NCBI GenBank assembly: GCA_022828595.1
Contig: JAKGHH010000003.1
Location: 15,128,934-15,192,933, forward strand
DNA: 64,000 nucleotides
Reading direction: 5' to 3'
Origin: Nelumbo lutea
Lineage: Eukaryota; Streptophyta; Magnoliopsida; Proteales; Nelumbonaceae
Shown here: positions 53,963-64,000 of the stretch, piece after piece
How the letters are laid out: the number at the start of each line of letters is the position of its first letter
Numbering within the stretch: position 1 is the first letter of the stretch
Translations under genes and position numbers: made by a program
The notes under the pieces: generated by a model
Told to the model about the DNA's origin: nothing
Databases searched by the model: none
Seen by the model: only the letters and a program-made list of their open reading frames with translations

Positions 53963-54780
53963 AATAAGAGAGATGCTTAATTTAATACCCATATACAAAA
54001 AGCTTTTTATCAATAAATTAAAAGTAAAGCATGTGCATGGCTGACTTCAGACTGCCATTCCAACTCCACAAGGAGGGAAGAACCACCGGAATAATTCTAT
54101 TACGTCAATTCAGTTTTTTTTTTCCTTTTTCATTAAAAAAACAGGAAAAAAAAAACAGGTCGAGATCCGATCTGACTGGCTCCTGTCGTTTGAGAAAATG
54201 CCTCTTCACCATTACGTACCATTATTACCAAATATGATATTCTAGAATTGCAATCTCTCGCTTTCCCATGTGGGTTCATTCATATCTATCTCTAGGCGCT
54301 AAAGAGACACTATGCACAGCATCTACGGCCAGTGTCAAGCAAATCAACCTGCATAGCATGGCTTGGCTGAAAGCAAGATGATTTTTGTAAGATGCTATCA
54401 TCTTCTCTTCTCTGTAACCGCATGGTGATATATGAAGCAAATCTGACTCTCTGCCCTGGGCAGATTCGACAGAGAATAACAAAAAAGATAGGGTAAGTTG
54501 TAGGGTAAATTACGACAAATACCCACCTCCCTTATGGGTCAGTTAAACTTAAAAAAAAAAAAAAAAAACCTGTTTTAACAAGCCCTGGCAAAGCAGGCTT
54601 GGAGGCTTTGTACAGAAGAAAACAACTTGTGGTGCAGAGTGATAAAAGCAAAATATTTAAAATGAAAAAAACTTCCTAAATGACAACTTGCTTCAAAGAG
54701 GGTTCTGGGGGTGGCTAAGTCTTTTGCCTGGAAAGGAAATAATTAAGAAATGAGCTTTTTGGGCAGTTAAATTAAGAGAA
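53963..54780. other. Intergenic stretch, no gene recognised
   Basis: No supportable gene; contains poly-T (about 54115) and poly-A (about 54551) runs. 54650-54780 may already be decayed LINE sequence. Confidence 0.5.
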
Positions 54781-56000
54781 AAGGTTAAAATTTGGGGAGA
54801 TCTTTGGTTAAAGGATTCCCCAGACTTCAGGTTAATGGGTCCGAATCCTAGAAGAAATGGTCCTACTTGGGTAAAGGACCTAATAGATCAAGAAAGAAGA
54901 TGGTGGAACAAAGATATCGTTAGGGAATGCTTTACAAAAGAAATTGAAAATCAAATTAAAAAAAAAACCCCCAAACAGACTAATATGAAAAGGAAGTGCG
55001 ACTGGAAAATTCACTATAAAATCGGCCTATTTCCTTGCAAACAGGGAAATGTTCGACACCCAAACTTAAGATCAATCAATTCTCAGAAACATCAATCAAA
55101 GTAGAGCACCATGGAAGGAGTTATGGAAGATAAAAATAAACCCAAAGATCAAGCATTTCATTTGGAGATGCTTGTAGGAGGTAATAGCAGTCAAGGTTAA
55201 TTTAGCTAAAAGAAAAGTATCACACTCCAATATCTGCCCAATTTGTTCCAAGGAACCATAAACAATTATGCATGCTCTTTTCAAATGTGACCATGCCAAG
55301 AAACTTTGGTTTGGTTTTTGGCTATAATTCAGAATCTATATCAAGTTATTTTAGAAGTTGGTTTGAAGAGTGGATTCTAAATTGTAGTCAAACGAAAGAC
55401 AAGAAGGATGAGTTGCTAATGGAAGAGCAGAAATAAATGTGTTTTTGAAAATGAGATTCCTAACCCTCACTTAACTCTTTTGTCCTTAATCAGGGCCTGG
55501 AAGGAGAGGAAGATGATTTTGCTGAAAAAATGGCAAAGTTCTTCGCAAGCGCTTAAAGAAGAAAGCCCAGTTTTTTTGTGGAAGCCCCCAAAGATAAATG
55601 TTTTGAAAATCAATGTTGATGGTAGTTTTGTTTGTGAAGGCAATATAGGCTTTGGAACCGTAATTAGAAATCATTTTGGTTGTTGTGAAGCAGTTAGCTT
55701 CAGTCCTTATACAGTAGCATCACCTCTTCAAGCTGAAACTATAGCTTGTCTTCAAGGAATTATGTAAGCAAATAAAATATGCAGAGGTCCTTTTGTGATT
55801 GAAAGCGGCAACAAATCCTTAGGGCAGGCCTTGGCTTCAAAGAATCTTCTTGGGGCCCAAGATGCTTTTTTCATTTGTAAAGATATTTTAGATGAATAGA
55901 AGGACCTGAAATTAACTCTCTTTCTCTACGCAAGAAAGTAATTTATTTGCTCACAATCTAACAAAAAAAAAGGCTATCGGAGTCAAGTGTCTATACTGAT
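54781..56000 (+). mobile_element. LINE remnant: zf-RVT and RNase H-like domains
   Basis: Text typical of the C-terminal part of plant LINE ORF2 appears in changing frames. It runs VKIWGDLWLKDSPDFRLMG, TWVKDLIDQERRWWNKD, TGKFTIKSAYFLANRE, WKELWKIKINPKIKHFIWR, NLAKRKV, CPICSKEP, then a stop, and HALFKCDHAKKLW (the zf-RVT zinc-binding Cys/His pattern). Next is KINVDGSFVCEGNIGFGTVI with LQAETIACLQGIM (the RNase H-like RVT_3 domain, catalytic Asp and Glu), and a closing PLYLANWVNFPPGW. Many stops and frame changes are present. The reverse transcriptase itself is missing, so it is 5' truncated. Confidence 0.85.
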
Positions 56001-58312
56001 GCGATCCCTCTTTACCTAGCGAATTGGGTGAATTTTCCACCTGGTTGGGTTCTTTTATTACAACAATTGAAAAGGCCTTTCATTTATTCTTGTGGTTCCC
56101 CAAGATGTCCGTTCATTTCATTCAATGCGATAAATCAAAGCCTTTGAAGTTAAAACAACTATATAACTAACTATTATTATAGTGGCCTGGCTTGTCCCAC
56201 ATGCTTCCCTAATTCAAGTGGAATGGGTAACCACAATACAAAAATTAAATTGGGCAACAAAGCCAATACACCATGGCATTAGCTTATTTCTTCTGCCATT
56301 ACACCCACCTGAAAATTGAATGGGAAAATCTCTTAAATTATCCCTAAATTTTAGGAAATTGATTAATTTTATTTCACTGTTTAAAAAATTTCTTAAATTA
56401 TGTTTTCTGACAATTGATAATTATGGATAACCATTAATGGAAATAATTAAAAAGACTATTTTATTCATCATTTTTTTTAATTTTAGAATGATAACATTTG
56501 AATAAACATTTTGAGACTCCTTATTCCCACTCACATGATGTTTTAAATTCATGCCATTAGCACATATTAACGGAACATAAAATTGCTATAATAAAAATTA
56601 CAAACAGTGAATTTAGGGTATTCGATAATTTCATGGGAATTTAGGGTATCTGGTGGAGGAAGTGATTATGGATGGCAATTTCATGAAAATTTTCGGGTAT
56701 TTGACCCGTCGCGACCCTAATAGGACCTGTTTATCAAAACCTTATAGGGTTTGGGATTTTAGATTAAAACCCCATAGGGTTTGGGACAGGTTGGGGTTTT
56801 GACTTTCGGGTATCTGATACATGATACCTAGGATGCATAAACATGAACCTATTATATTATATATCATGCACAAATTTATAAATTTTAAGTACTAAGATAG
56901 TTATTAGATTATTAACATTTTATTTGTATAAAATTTTTGGGATTAAAATCATCATTTTATGTAACTTTGGATTCGATAGATTATTTATTTCATTTAGTTG
57001 TAAATTGCTAATTTTAAATATTATTTCTTTTAATTTTTAGTTGGAATTGTTAATGATATATATGTATTGATTGTTTTGATGAGCACAAATGTTAATAAAA
57101 TCTATTTTATTTCATTAAATAACACAAAAAGTGAGATTACTTAGTGACTTAAAGTAGTGCTAGGAGATTTGGTGTTATCATTAATTGATCCAAATTCAAG
57201 TCACACCATAAGCATTAGAAAACTTTTTTTAGTAGAAAACATTTGGTCAAAGGGCTTAAGAAATTGAGAGAAAAATTTAGATAGATTTAGAATTAGGTTC
57301 AAGAATAAATAAGGCAATTTGCAAGAATATCCTACCCATTATCATTCCTAGAAGTGACACTGAAAGGCTATGCTGTCAAACAATAGTGGATGCTTTTGTC
57401 TTACTTTTTCCAGGCTATATGAATCTGGTTATCACACAATCATGATGAAGACCAAAATGAAAAATCTATTATTGTCTACTTTATCATTGGAGTTGAAATT
57501 GGAGTTTTCGGATGCAAACAAGATGATTAGTGTTGGGGTAACGACGGTGACCACAACCAAAAGAAAAATATTAGAACAAAGGCCCTTCGATTCATTTCTA
57601 ATGCAGGAAATATGAAACAATTCTTGAAGCCTTGTCACCACAAAATGTTGAAGCTTCAGCTCAGAAAAAAGGTTACTAACTTAGAATTTCCAATTCCATG
57701 CCCTGCTTAATCGTTCTAGAGATCGGGACTCGCAACATTAAGGAGAAGCAAAAACAGAGCAGCTGGAAGAAGAGAGATTTTAATACTAGTTAAATAAGGG
57801 TAAACAAGGATATGTGTGTCCAAAGAAAGATATTTTGAATTCAAAGGTACTCAGATTTAGTAGCTAGCTTATAGATGAAAATATTTTTGTTGTTTTTAGA
57901 GTGCACACAGACGGAGCCTTAAAATTAACAGTAACAGCATATAGCAAGAGATCTGAAATGAAAAGTGAATTTCCCTTTATATTAAAAAATTGGTATTTGG
58001 AGGGAGTTTAGGTCTTTTCATCGGTTCTTCCATTTTTATTTTATGTTTATTTACCCGGTGGTAGAACCCAACTATCGATGAACTACAAGAAAATGGATCC
58101 CACAACTCCATAGTTTTCTCTTATAAAATAATTAAATCCATTCAAATCTCTGTTCTTGGTGGATAAGGATGGTTAAAGAAGAAAGAGAGGGCAATTTTGG
58201 GTTTTTTAAATATAATAACAGTCACGTGATATTATATGTTAATAAATGCAACGATACACTAACGGTAGGTTATTGTTAGTCAATTGTTAAAAAATTCAAG
58301 GATACATCAACG
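56001..58312. other. Intergenic stretch, no gene recognised
   Basis: AT-rich. 56700-56830 contains CCCTATAGGGTTTGGG-type words like hAT-element shoulders but no clear termini. The plus frame 57370-57615 has no recognisable feature. Confidence 0.5.
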
Positions 58313-58454
58313 CTATATTCGGTATGAAGGAAAAAATAAGAAAAGGAAAAGAAAAAAAAAAAGGAAAGGTAAAGAAACTTTTACAAATTTTATATAGATT
58401 TTGATGCCTTTTTCCTTCTTTTCTTTATCTTTTTCTTCAAAGCAAACATAACCT
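58313..58454. mobile_element. Diverged foldback MITE (GGTTATGTTTG type)
   Basis: The left arm (TATTCGGTATGAAGGAAAAA, AGAAAAGGAAAAG) and right arm read backwards (AGGTTATGTTTGCTTTGAAG, AAAAAGATAAAGAAAAG) are similar. The family is that of 41482-41603. Confidence 0.5.
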
Positions 58455-59774
58455 AAGGGATTTTATAAACATTAGGGGAGGTTTTAATCATTTTTTAAAA
58501 TTTAAGGGTATTTTAAGATATTTCTCCAAATTAAACGAATTCTCATGCGTGTTTCCATACTATATGATGCGGTTGATGCATAATATTAAGCTTGCAACAA
58601 AATTTTCTAATAGCCTGCCTGGGCAACCCTCGAGGCTCATATTCTCATTACAAGTCCAAGCTCAGAAATATTATTGTCAAAAACTAGTTATTAATGGCCT
58701 AAAGGGTGGATGACCCCCTGTGTGCCGCAGCTTCTGTTTCAATTTTAGGTTCTATTTATTATACTTCCATATCTTTAGAGAAGCGAAGCAAATAGTTAAT
58801 CTTGTTGATTATCTTGCCAATCTTGGCCATGGGATAGATTTTTCTGCCTAGGTTCAAAATATCGATGTGTATCAGCTGATAGGTATCATGTTGATGGCTT
58901 TTTAATACGGGCTTTTAATTGGTTCAGAGGGTGGAGGAGCCTATCTTCCAATACATCGCTAAGAACGATATATCAGATATATCGATATTTATTTGTGTGA
59001 TGCTTGAGGGAAGATGAAAATACTAGTGCTTGACCAGTCTTTCTTACAATCATGTTGCATGCAACCCTAATGAAATGCAAACACACAGTAATACAAAATA
59101 GAAAATGCAACCTCATTTTGTGTAGTCTTATGTTTAGGAAAAAAAAATATCAATATTGAGTGTATTGTATCAGTATCCCAAACCCATGTAGGTACCTTTA
59201 TCCCAAACCCATTAAACCCGTCCCAACCTGTTCACCTGATTATCATTTGACATGTATCATTAATATTATCATTTTTTTCAAATGTGAAATTAATTAATGC
59301 ATATTTAACTCACACCGACTCTATGTAGCACTCCATTTATCATAAATGACTCCATATTTCCATAACAACCTCATTTAACACACCATTTATAACATTAATT
59401 AGTTACACTAATTATCTTTGTATCATAATTTACTCAATTATTTTTAAAGCAATCCTACATAAAATTAATATGTTGTTAAAAGAAGGGTTGTTCAAATTGG
59501 GATGATAAATCGAAAATTGAACTAAACCAAATAAATTAGTTCATTTTAGTTAATTCAAATATTGGTTCGGTATTTATTTCTCAAAAAAAAAACAAGTATT
59601 AGTTTCAGTTCGATTTAACTGAGATTTTCAATCGAATTAGTGCTTTTATTTAATTAAGTATATTAAATTTTTCATGTTTTATTTAATACTTTATATTTAT
59701 TAAGTATAATATTTTCCAATTACCAATTTGGCAATTCCCCATCCCCATTGAACGTTGCATCCATTCTAATTTTT
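58455..59774. other. Intergenic stretch, no gene recognised
   Basis: AT-rich. 59486-59600 (GGGTTGTTCAAATTGGGATG, GAACTAAACC, TTGGTTCGG) resembles one end of a hAT-like element, but I could not find its partner. Confidence 0.5.
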
Positions 59775-59994
59775 AGGGTAAAATACAAAGGCTTTTCTTA
59801 AAGTTTATGGTAATCATAAAAACATCTCTTATAGTTTCGTTATAATAAATACCTCTCCTGAACTCTTGAGAAATTCAACAAAAACCTCCCTTCCATCACT
59901 AATCCATACGGAAAATATTAACTAATGCATTAATTGTTTTTAAATACCAATTTTATCCTTCTGTCACTTTCAAACATCGCTGATAAAAGACAGG

Positions 59995-60400
59995 TCATTC
60001 CCTCAGCTAGTCAATCTTATAAGAGATTGGAAATTGGATACATTTGAGCAACTTAGTGAAGGATTCAATGAAGAAGTATGAGCTTCGTTCAGCAGTAAGG
60101 GATGTGGCGCGGAGGAATTCTTTATGAGCATGAGCCTGGCAAGGGATCTTGACCTCCCAAAGCTCCCAACTTGATTGGAGAATGCATCAGAATCTACGTC
60201 TTAAGATTTAGAGAGGGACCCATCTTCTAATGCCTCTTCGAGCGCTTCTCTAAGCTTGTTTTCCTGCAACTGTCATAGGATGGAGGGCCTTCGTTTTTCT
60301 TCCTCTGTCGAATTAGAACCATCTCTTGTTCTGCTCTTCTTCTCCAAGCTTAGGGCCGCACTGTGAGATATAGGTTTCCATAGTGAAAGGAAAGATGCAT
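59995..60400 (-). pseudogene. Captured 5' fragment of a molybdenum-cofactor-sulfurase-like gene
   Basis: Read on the minus strand from ATG 60400: MHLS, then SLWKPISHSAALSLEKKSRT, EEEKRRPSIL, a stop, QLQENKLREALEEALEDGSL, FGRSRSLARL, then in a shifted frame AHAHKEFLRATSLTAER, and a last weak match ending in a stop plus LR. These follow the conserved N-terminus of plant PLP-dependent transferase-superfamily proteins annotated as MOCOS-like (At2g23520/At4g37100 type), as I recall them. Two internal stops and two frameshifts show it is dead. Upstream on the same strand (60401-61000) lies leader-like DNA, so the captured piece seems to include the 5' UTR. It ends where the left TIR begins. Confidence 0.75.
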
Positions 60401-61065
60401 GAATGCTCCCCTGTCACAAGCCAATCCACAGAAATGAAAACGAACCCGAGTTCACCCAGGCTTTAGCCCATTAAACAAAACTACAAAATAAATTCAGCAG
60501 ACCCTACCAGTTCAACAGACGGCGAAAGGTATCCAAGCTTTCCCAAAACCAAACTTCTGTTTCAAAAATCAAAATATTGGTGCAAGGAGGAAAGATGGCA
60601 GAGATTCATCAATATTCCCAAACTTCAATTGGGCCGAGGGGTCTTTACATTTTATCCAAAATATTCAAACACCCAAACTCAAAATATTCTTCCATTAACG
60701 GCCACAACTTTAACTAGCTCATGAATACTTGGCTCGAAAGAAACGAAAAGGAAAAAGAGAAAGAGAAAGAATAGAGATATGAAGAAGTAAAAAAGAAAAA
60801 TAGTAAGATGGAGATCTAAGTCCAACCCAACCTTCAATCGTAGTTAGATAAAACCCTAATTTAAGCCCATGGTTCAAGAACCCAAAGTTTAAGATTCAAT
60901 TGTAAGCGGAACACATCGTCAACAACCTGAAAAATGATGAAAGGTACCCCAGGGTTCAATCCCATGGAAAACAGTCCAAATCTCTCGAAAGCATATTTGT
61001 GAAGACGATGGCGCCAGTGCCCATGCCGCGTGAGTGGTCGGTGGCATTTTCCGTTTAGGGCAGTG
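60401..61065 (-). other. Captured leader/5' flank inside the long-TIR element
   Basis: Minus-strand DNA upstream of the captured start codon, with CTTTTTCC/TCTTTCTC-like pyrimidine tracts (60735-60810) and AACCCTA-type words as in plant 5' leaders. It has no open frame. It probably came with the captured gene, but this cannot be proven without the parent gene. Confidence 0.4.
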
Positions 61066-61240
61066 AAGAAGGGTAAAATTGGTGTTTAAAAAAATCAATG
61101 CATCAGTTGACGTTTTTCGTTTGGGTCATTGACAGAGGGGAGGTTTTTGTTGAGTTTCTCAAAAGTTTTAAGAAAGATATTTGTTACAACAAAACCATAA
61201 GGGAGGTATTTATGATTATGAGAAACTTCAAAATTCCCCA

Positions 61241-62212
61241 TTGGCATTAGACTTTGGGCCTATTCTGATTTTTAATTAATAATAGTTAATTAATTTAAAC
61301 CATTGGACTTTTGGGCCATTGCAACTTTTAATTAATAACACTTATTAATTATTCATTATTCATTGAATGTTTACCATTTTTGTGGAATCAGGGCCCAACC
61401 GAACCTAATCAAAATGAATTTGGTTAGGGTCAACTTGATTTGGTTCAACTCTAGTTTGGTTAGGGCCCAACCGAACCTAATCAAATTGAATAGTCAGTTA
61501 GGTTCTTGATTCTAACCGAACCAAACCAATCACAATTATACACCCCTACTTAGAGGGATCTGAACGCAGGTTGCTCAACTGAAACATAAATTCTATAACC
61601 ACTAAACCACTCTACAATATTTTTCTAAATTAGCATTGACAAGCAGTCATATTATACTCATGTGTATTAAACTATAAAAAAAAGAAAGAAAAAAGTATTT
61701 GTAGATACCCAAGCCTTGAGCTGTAAACAAACGATCTCAAATGTTTTTTCCTCTATAATCTCATTTATCTAGTTTCATAAGAGAATACAATTTTTCTACT
61801 ATGATATATCACCGTTGTTTTTTAAACTTTATCTATTTTAACTTTTTACATGCTCATTAATGAGATTTATAGTAGTAGTTTGTTAAGATATCATGTGTAT
61901 GTGTATGTTTGTCAACGTTTCCTTACGATACTCTGATAGTTACATTTCCCATTTTTATGTGTACCCAAAATTCATAAATATTTCTTTAAATTGCCTCTTC
62001 AATATTCTTTGCATTTTTTTGATAATTAAATCTTCCACCGGATTTTACATCACATGAGTAAAATGTGATACCCCTCTTACGTAGAAATGGTATAGTAGGC
62101 AAGTGCTAAAGATGCCTATAATGAGGTACAAGGGTAAGGATTTGTATCTTGATTCTATCTCAACCCCTCCCAAATCCCAAAGGGTTTTGATAAACTAGTC
62201 CTATTAGGGTTG
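61241..62212. other. Intergenic stretch with hAT-like end
   Basis: 61395-61547 has GGGCCCAACCGAACCTAATC twice (about 61390 and 61464) and ends in a TACACCCCTA terminus, as in hAT-like elements; the opposite end was not found. The remainder is AT-rich, without a supportable gene. Confidence 0.45.
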
Positions 62213-62997
62213 TGATGGTGTGCAATCCGGCCGGTCCTATTTGTCAACGATCTTGCCTCTGACTTGAGCAACAGGGGGCCTAAAACGGAGAAGAAGGTGG
62301 GGAATCTCCGGGGAGGAACCCGGTGAGATTGCTCTGAAACTCAAGTTAGTATTCTCTCAAAGGTAAGATAAAACCAGATGGCGCAAAGTTCACATACCTC
62401 GTTCTTAGGGGGTACGGAGCCTTTTATAACCACATCGCACACTCACTCCTAAGCTTCTGTCAGGTCGGGTATGATTATCTTTGCGCTCCTGCCAGTTCGG
62501 GTGTCATCACCTCTGCTGGGACAGAACCGCCACTGCTCTCTTTGTCAGAACCGTCTCTGCAATTGGAGATGGCGGTAGCAGGTGGCCGTGGCAGGTGGCC
62601 ATTAGAGTGCGGCATCAAGCGTCAGATCCCAAGTCAGTCAGGTGCGCCGCCCCTAGGTACGGACTTCCTCGGTGTTAGGAGTGGTATGGTTGTTCAGCTT
62701 GGCGTCCTAGAGGTGAAGTGCTGGAGTGGTGGGCAAAGTGAAGTCTTGAGTTCGGATAGAGGTGTGTCCCGAACTGCTATGGGGCAGGCTAGTTCGGGTC
62801 GTTGCCCTTTGTGCTTGTAAGGCTCGGGGCATAAGGGAGAGCTTGGGCTCCTTACAAGGAGTTCGGGCTCCTTGTAGGGAGTTCAGACCGCTGATTCCTC
62901 CTTTCGGATTTCGCGTCTTGGGCGTGCTGTCGTGCCGAGTTGTTGCCTTTGCCACGTGTCGAGTGATTACGAGGTCGAGCCAAATCTTCCTTCATCA
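62213..62997 (-). repeat. 3' LTR (785 bp) of a second minus-strand gypsy element
   Basis: On the minus strand the LTR starts TGATGAAGGAAGATTTGGC at 62997 and ends TTGCACACCATCA at 62213, giving TGATG/CATCA termini. Its opening (including GACACGTGGCA) and an ACTTGAGTTTCAGAGC motif near 62335 match the LTRs at 1837 and 24594. A polypurine tract lies immediately before its start, so it is the 3' LTR. The flank GGTTG (62208-62212) would be half of the target duplication. Confidence 0.8.
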
Positions 62998-63012
62998 ATT
63001 GCCCCCCACTCC
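62998..63012 (-). other. Polypurine tract of the right-edge gypsy element
   Basis: Minus-strand AGGAGTGGGGGGCAAT directly precedes the LTR start TGATG. A G-run ahead of a TG-starting LTR is the expected plus-strand primer of a retrotransposon. It orients the element: body to the right, LTR at its 3' end. Confidence 0.75.
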
Positions 63013-63465
63013 TCGTGTTTAAGGGACTTGCCTTGGCGCGAGGAGTTCGCGAGGTGGCAAGTGGATTTGTCTCGTATTTTGAACTGGTTTTGACTGATAG
63101 CACGAGGTGTTCGTCCGGATTTTTTCGGGTTTCTCAAGCGCCAAAGAGACGGGAAGCACGACAATCTATCTAAAAATGCTGACAGACATGGCGGCATGCA
63201 CTTATTTCAATTTTCTAAAAAGTGCGTCGCTAGGAGACGTGACAGCGGGTCTTTTCAATTTTGAAAAAACGCGTCGCTGCCACCTTTAATGCGAGGAGAT
63301 GTGCGCTGGCGTTTTGCCAGTTTCAGAAAGACGTGCATCGGTGTTCTGTCAGTTTCAAAAAGACGTGCGCCAATCACGTCTCAGTCTCAGGGGACGTGCA
63401 GTCAACGCAACTGTGGGCCATCGGATTGGCTTTGATCTGCGACATTGGTTCTCGGTCACTATGGG

Positions 63466-63474
63466 TATAAATAG
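63466..63474 (+). promoter_or_regulatory. TATA box ahead of the antisense ORF
   Basis: TATAAATAG matches the plant TATA consensus closely and sits 171 bp before the ATG at 63637, on the plus strand. With a GC-rich upstream stretch it could drive the antisense ORF. Its use is inferred. Confidence 0.6.
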
Positions 63475-63636
63475 TGGGGGACCCCAGTCACTTTGTCACT
63501 TCTGCGCTTTGCTTCTTGAGCTCGCGTCCAAGCTTTTAGTTCGCATTCAAGGTTTTTTGCTTGTGTTCAAGTTCCCGTAGTCCGTTCAAGCCTTTTTCCG
63601 GGTGAGTACTTTCCTGGAATCCATCTTCTCTCCCCA

Positions 63637-64000
63637 ATGTCTAGCTTGGATAGCTTAGACGGTTCTTCAAGTGGGTCAGATGCAGGTTCTACGAACCGAG
63701 TTGCATCCCCTGATGGTCCTAGCGAACCGGAGGTAGAGCTCGAGGAAGAGTTCGAACCTGTAGGCCGAGTCGCCTCGGGTAGTTTGGCGTCCACCTCTCA
63801 TCGGGGTCGGACGTTAGACAAGTTTGGTCCCTCGACCATGACGCCTAAGGGGCTCCAATCCCTTATTACCTATTACAACTTGTCTGGGGAGTACACCTAT
63901 TTCATACCTTCGGGTTGCTTTCCTTGGGAACACGGTCCTGAAGAGAACGTGATATTCCGGGAACAGCTCGCTGCGGGGCTGCGACTGCCTTTCCACCCCC
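63637..64000 (+). CDS. Partial antisense ORF, plant gypsy-type transposon protein (PF04195-like)
   Basis: Open from ATG 63637 to the window edge, 121 codons with no stop. The start is Ser/Asp-rich and acidic (MSSLDSLDGSSSGSDAGS; EPEVELEEEFEPVG). From about residue 69 it reads MTPKGLQSLITYYNLSGEY, then IPSGCFPWEHG, then FREQLAAGLRLPFHP. The AGLRLPxHP ending is the hallmark of the Pfam family of putative plant gypsy-type transposon proteins (Transposase_28, PF04195), as I recall it. That family is found in extra ORFs of Tat-type elements. It lies antisense to the flanking LTR. Function unknown; a DNA- or RNA-binding role is only guessed in the literature. It is intact as far as seen, and the rest lies beyond the window. 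Confidence 0.75.
   Translation, partial: MSSLDSLDGSSSGSDAGSTNRVASPDGPSEPEVELEEEFEPVGRVASGSLASTSHRGRTLDKFGPSTMTPKGLQSLITYYNLSGEYTYFIPSGCFPWEHGPEENVIFREQLAAGLRLPFHP

Larger units (their letters stand above)
59775..61240. mobile_element. Gene-capturing long-TIR element (MULE-like)
   Basis: Inverted arms of about 170-190 bp bound the element. Left 59775-59962 reads GGTAATCATAAAAACATC, AAATTCAACAAAAACCTCCC and ATACCAATTTTATCCTTCT. The right arm 61240-61068 read backwards gives CATAATCATAAATACCTC, AAACTCAACAAAAACCTCCC and ACACCAATTTTACCCTTCT. Long terminal arms with a host-gene segment between them are characteristic of Mutator-like elements carrying captured DNA (Pack-MULEs). No transposase is present, and a 9-10 bp target duplication was not identified, so the superfamily is inferred. 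The interior (59990-61065) is of host-gene type. Confidence 0.7.
62998..64000 (-). mobile_element. 3' internal region of the right-edge gypsy element
   Basis: About 1 kb between the 3' LTR and the window edge, presumably downstream of pol on the element's own (minus) strand. It contains no pol motif on the minus strand. Instead it holds a plus-strand ORF with its own promoter-like region, an arrangement reported for Tat-lineage elements, which carry extra, often antisense, ORFs between pol and the 3' LTR. 63230-63400 has tandem-like words (CGTGCGCCAATCACGTCTC, TTTCAGAAAGACGTGCATCG / TTTCAAAAAGACGTGCGCC). Confidence 0.6.

Noticed and set aside
62481..63580. Several plus and minus frames in the right-edge LTR and internal region
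   Set aside because: They lie in the LTR and in GC-rich noncoding DNA before the antisense ORF; none shows a motif.
1..64000. Search for CRISPR arrays, tRNA and rRNA genes, and bacterial-type defence or biosynthetic clusters
   Set aside because: The regular repeats are tandem arrays without unique equal-length spacers. The only tRNA-like stretch is the SINE remnant. All recognisable proteins are of plant or retroelement type.

Overview
The window is nuclear DNA of a flowering plant. The evidence is intron-bearing plant gene families, long AT-rich intergenic stretches, Ty1/copia and Ty3/gypsy LTR retrotransposons with plant-type primer-binding sites, hAT-like and foldback MITEs, LINE and SINE remnants, and no bacterial gene organisation. 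The sequence does not let me name the species. The looks of the repeats suggest a eudicot or basal angiosperm rather than a grass, but that is weak inference. Only one intact host gene is visible: an intronless F-box/kelch gene at 17515-19011 (+). Everything else recognisable is a mobile element, a repeat or a broken gene.

Layout. 1-1837 is the 5' end of a minus-strand Tat-lineage Ty3/gypsy element (LTR 514-1837, primer-binding site 494-511), leaving the window on the left. 1838-8800 is MITE-rich DNA: a hAT-like element at 2147-2745 and several foldback elements. 8814-9147 is a ribosomal protein S26 processed pseudogene. 9190-16300 is repeat-rich and AT-rich, with no gene seen. 16320-19011 is the promoter region and F-box/kelch gene. 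19012-24590 is intergenic, with MITEs. 24594-25763 is a solo LTR of the same gypsy group, with a perfect 5-bp target duplication. 25769-30960 holds foldback elements, a dispersed repeat, and a hAT-like element with a perfect 13-bp TIR inserted into a degenerate minisatellite. 31235-34304 holds two broken genes in a row: the head of a BIR1-like LRR receptor kinase and the 3' two thirds of a UDP-arabinopyranose mutase (RGP). 35346-41603 carries hAT-like, SINE, LINE and MITE pieces. 44339-49945 is a decayed Ty1/copia element. 50288-51480 is a degraded coding region of unknown family. 54781-56000 is a LINE remnant. 59775-61240 is a long-TIR (MULE-like) element that carries the 5' UTR and N-terminal coding part of a molybdenum-cofactor-sulfurase-like gene. 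62213-64000 is the 3' end of a second minus-strand gypsy element: a 3' LTR, a polypurine tract, and a plus-strand (antisense) ORF with its own TATA box, running off the right edge.

No operon-like or cooperating host gene set is present. The biology is mainly genome turnover: transduplication of a gene fragment by a TIR element, retroposition of an mRNA, LTR-LTR recombination, nested insertions, and many short tandem duplications. The candidates most worth checking are the gene-capturing element at 59775-61240 and the antisense ORF beside the 3' LTR at 62997. I saw no tRNA or rRNA gene, no CRISPR array and no prokaryotic insert.
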